A stretch of 43,792 nucleotides of DNA from CAZHLD01 sp964533185 (GTDB lineage: Bacteria; Acidobacteriota; Terriglobia; Acidiferrales; UBA7541): positions 1-43,792 of the forward strand of contig CAZHLD010000022.1 of assembly GCA_964533185.1 (NCBI GenBank). Direction: 5' to 3'. The position numbers and the translations under genes were made by a program. This document shows, piece by piece, positions 42,172-43,792 of the stretch (the stretch's first letter is position 1; each line of letters starts with the position of its first letter). The notes under the pieces were generated by a model. That model was not told the origin of the DNA. It did no database searches and saw only the letters and a list, made by a program, of their open reading frames with translations.

Positions 42172-43311
42172 ATGGGATTTGCCACCGACGCAATCCACGT
42201 GGGGCAGGAGCCCGACCCTTCTACCGGAGCGATCGTCGCGCCGATTTACCAGACCTCGACCTATGTGCAGGACGAGCTGGGGAAGAATAAGGGCTTCGAC
42301 TACGCGCGCACGAACCATCCGAACCGAAAGGCGCTGGAGCGGTGCGTTGCCAAGCTCGAGGGCGGGACGGCGGCGTACGTGTTCACTTCGGGAATGGCGG
42401 GGATTGATGCGGTGTTCCGGCTGCTGCGGCCGGGCGACCACGTGATCGTCTCGCAGGCGGTGTACGGCGGGGTGTTCCGACTGACGACGCAACTGCTGGT
42501 GCAGTTCGGGCAGGAGTTCAGCTACGTGGATACGTCGTGCGTGGAAAACGTGAAGAAGGCGCTCAAACCGAACACGAAAATGATTTACGTTGAGACGCCG
42601 ACGAACCCGACGATGATTGTCACCGACCTGGCGGCAATGGCCGCCATCGCGCGCGAGCGGAAGATGACGCTGGTGGTGGACAACACGTTCCTGAGCCCCT
42701 ACTTCCAGCAGCCGATTCGGCTGGGGGCGCACATCGTGGTGCACTCGATGACCAAGTATCTGAACGGCCACAGCGACGCGATGGGCGGGGCGGTGGTGCT
42801 GACGCGTCCGGAGGATGCGGAGAAGATTTACTTCGTGCAGCGGTCGGCTGGAGCAGGGCTGGCGCCGATGGACTGCTTCCTGGTGTCGCGCGGAATCAAA
42901 ACGCTGGCGGTGCGAATGCAACAGCACAACGCGAACGGGATGGCCATTGCGAAGTTCCTCGAGGCGCACCCAAAGGTGAAGCGCGTCGTTTACCCCGGCC
43001 TGCCCTCGCATCCGCAACACGAAGTGGCCAAGCGGCAGCAGAGCGGGTTTGGCGCGATGATCGCGTTTGACCTGGGGTCGCTTGAGGCGGCGCGGCGACT
43101 GCTGAACCACGTGAAGCTGTGCGCGCTGGCGGAAAGCCTCGGCGGGGTCGAGACGCTGATTTCCCACCCGGCGCTGATGACCCACGCCTCAGTGCCGGCG
43201 GATGTGCGACAACAGATCGGGATCACTGACGGGCTGGTGCGGATCTCGGTGGGCATTGAAGATGTGGAAGACCTGATTGCTGACCTCGACCGTGCGCTGG
43301 CGCAGGTGTGA
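42172..43311 (+). CDS. Cys/Met-metabolism PLP enzyme (cystathionine gamma-synthase/lyase family)
   Basis: The protein has 379 residues. ATG 42172 follows AAGGAG (42159-42164); ATG 42121 upstream would add a non-family leader. It opens FATDAIHVGQEPDPSTGAIV, the classic start of this family. PYQTST-like sequence (APIYQTSTYVQ), NHPNRKALE, FTSGMAGIDAV, VDNTFLSPY and K195 in SMTKYLNGHSD (Schiff-base lysine) follow, and the end GVETLISHPALMTHA and RISVGIEDVEDLIADL is complete. The family uses PLP to make or break cystathionine, or eliminates H2S or methanethiol. Which reaction applies cannot be settled by eye. It is divergent from the M48 gene across 218 bp. Confidence 0.93.
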   Translation: MGFATDAIHVGQEPDPSTGAIVAPIYQTSTYVQDELGKNKGFDYARTNHPNRKALERCVAKLEGGTAAYVFTSGMAGIDAVFRLLRPGDHVIVSQAVYGGVFRLTTQLLVQFGQEFSYVDTSCVENVKKALKPNTKMIYVETPTNPTMIVTDLAAMAAIARERKMTLVVDNTFLSPYFQQPIRLGAHIVVHSMTKYLNGHSDAMGGAVVLTRPEDAEKIYFVQRSAGAGLAPMDCFLVSRGIKTLAVRMQQHNANGMAIAKFLEAHPKVKRVVYPGLPSHPQHEVAKRQQSGFGAMIAFDLGSLEAARRLLNHVKLCALAESLGGVETLISHPALMTHASVPADVRQQIGITDGLVRISVGIEDVEDLIADLDRALAQV

Positions 43312-43355
43312 ACGGCTCGATCCGGGCCAAGAACCGCTGTCATTGCCCGTAGCCC

Positions 43356-43792
43356 TTAGAACCAGCCGCGGTACTTGAAATACGCTCCCATCACAACTCC
43401 GGCGGCAATCATCGCCAGCGACGCGTACATCCAGCCAAGCGAGTTTTCGAGCCAGGGCAGGTTGGAGAAGTTCATCCCAAAAAACCCGGTAATCAGCAGG
43501 AAAGGGATGGCCACGGTGGCCCAAAAGGTCAGGCGCTTCATGATTTCGTTGGTGCGGTTGGCGGTGGCGGAGAGGTGGACGTCGAGGACGCCGGTGAGGA
43601 TGTCGCGATAGGTTTCGGCAAAATCGAGCGCACGGACGATGTGGTCGTAAATGTTGCGGAAGTACGGTTGCTGCGAACGGAACCACGGTTCGGCGCGGTA
43701 GAGAAGATGATTGATCACCTCGCGGCCGGCCAGGGCCACGCGGCGGAAATCAATCAAGGCGCGGCGGAGAGAAAAAATGTCGGACAGCAACT
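43356..43792 (-). CDS. corA: CorA-family divalent cation channel, 5' part outside window
   Basis: The frame is open to the window end, so the gene starts beyond base 43792 and only the last 145 codons or so are seen. The helix ending the cytosolic funnel (LSDIFSLRRALIDFRRVALA, then FRNIYDHIVRALDFAETYRD and NRTNEIMKRLTFWATVAIP) leads into TM1 and the diagnostic GMN motif in GFFGMNFSNLPW. TM2 (YASLAMIAAGVVMGAYF) and a short basic end follow. CorA pentamers carry Mg2+ or Co2+ inward. The family has members lacking Mg2+ specificity, so substrate is not settled. Confidence 0.93.
   Translation of the reverse strand, partial: LLSDIFSLRRALIDFRRVALAGREVINHLLYRAEPWFRSQQPYFRNIYDHIVRALDFAETYRDILTGVLDVHLSATANRTNEIMKRLTFWATVAIPFLLITGFFGMNFSNLPWLENSLGWMYASLAMIAAGVVMGAYFKYRGWF

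Noticed and set aside
42079..43185. Minus-strand open frame opposite the PLP enzyme
   Set aside because: It is antisense to a complete, motif-rich enzyme; its translation shows no protein family.

Overview
The window looks like a piece of a Gram-negative soil bacterium chromosome, most likely Acidobacteriota. This is an inference from high GC, many secreted proteins of unknown function, DUF5916-type outer-membrane proteins and small protein families I associate with that phylum; no rRNA or other marker gene is present to prove it. No tRNA, rRNA or CRISPR array was recognised.

Left part (1-25.2 kb) is accessory in character. It opens with an IS5-family element whose transposase is frameshifted. 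Next comes an unusual RND gene set on the + strand: an RND-type N-terminal anchor fused to a soluble domain (1868-2794), RND pump 1 (2820-6056), a 148-residue lipoprotein that looks like a periplasmic adaptor without its hairpin and lipoyl parts (6132-6578), RND pump 2 (6599-9742) and an OprP/O-like porin (9762-11072). No full adaptor and no TolC-like channel is encoded here. A PilZ protein and a LuxR-type regulator with a degenerate receiver follow. Then comes an ABC exporter (ATPase 12687-13694; permease 13691-16117, whose single chain holds two copies of the membrane domain plus a periplasmic domain), and after it a string of exported proteins. From 19.4 to 25.2 kb there are gene fragments (a truncated duplicate leader, a transposase remnant, an alpha/beta-hydrolase tail, a small gene broken by an amber codon) around two intact genes: an exported SBP56-like beta-propeller and a large DUF5916-type outer-membrane protein.

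Right part (25.4-43.8 kb) looks like ordinary chromosome: a DUF72 protein, gamma-glutamyltransferase, a DinB-like protein, a large exported protein with a Vps62-like segment, glycogen branching enzyme, a secreted beta-propeller, two paralogous exported proteins, a flavin reductase, a MacB/FtsX-type permease, an M48 metalloprotease with a small exported partner, a Cys/Met-metabolism PLP enzyme and the 3' part of a CorA channel gene.

The most interesting signal is at 38703-38950 (- strand): a glutaredoxin-like gene whose first active-site cysteine codon is TGA (UxxC pattern), followed at a suitable distance by a stem-loop resembling a bacterial SECIS element. It also carries a 1-nt frameshift further on, so it is either a selenoprotein gene with a sequence error or a recent pseudogene. 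Second in interest is the RND set with its miniature adaptor and captured membrane anchor.
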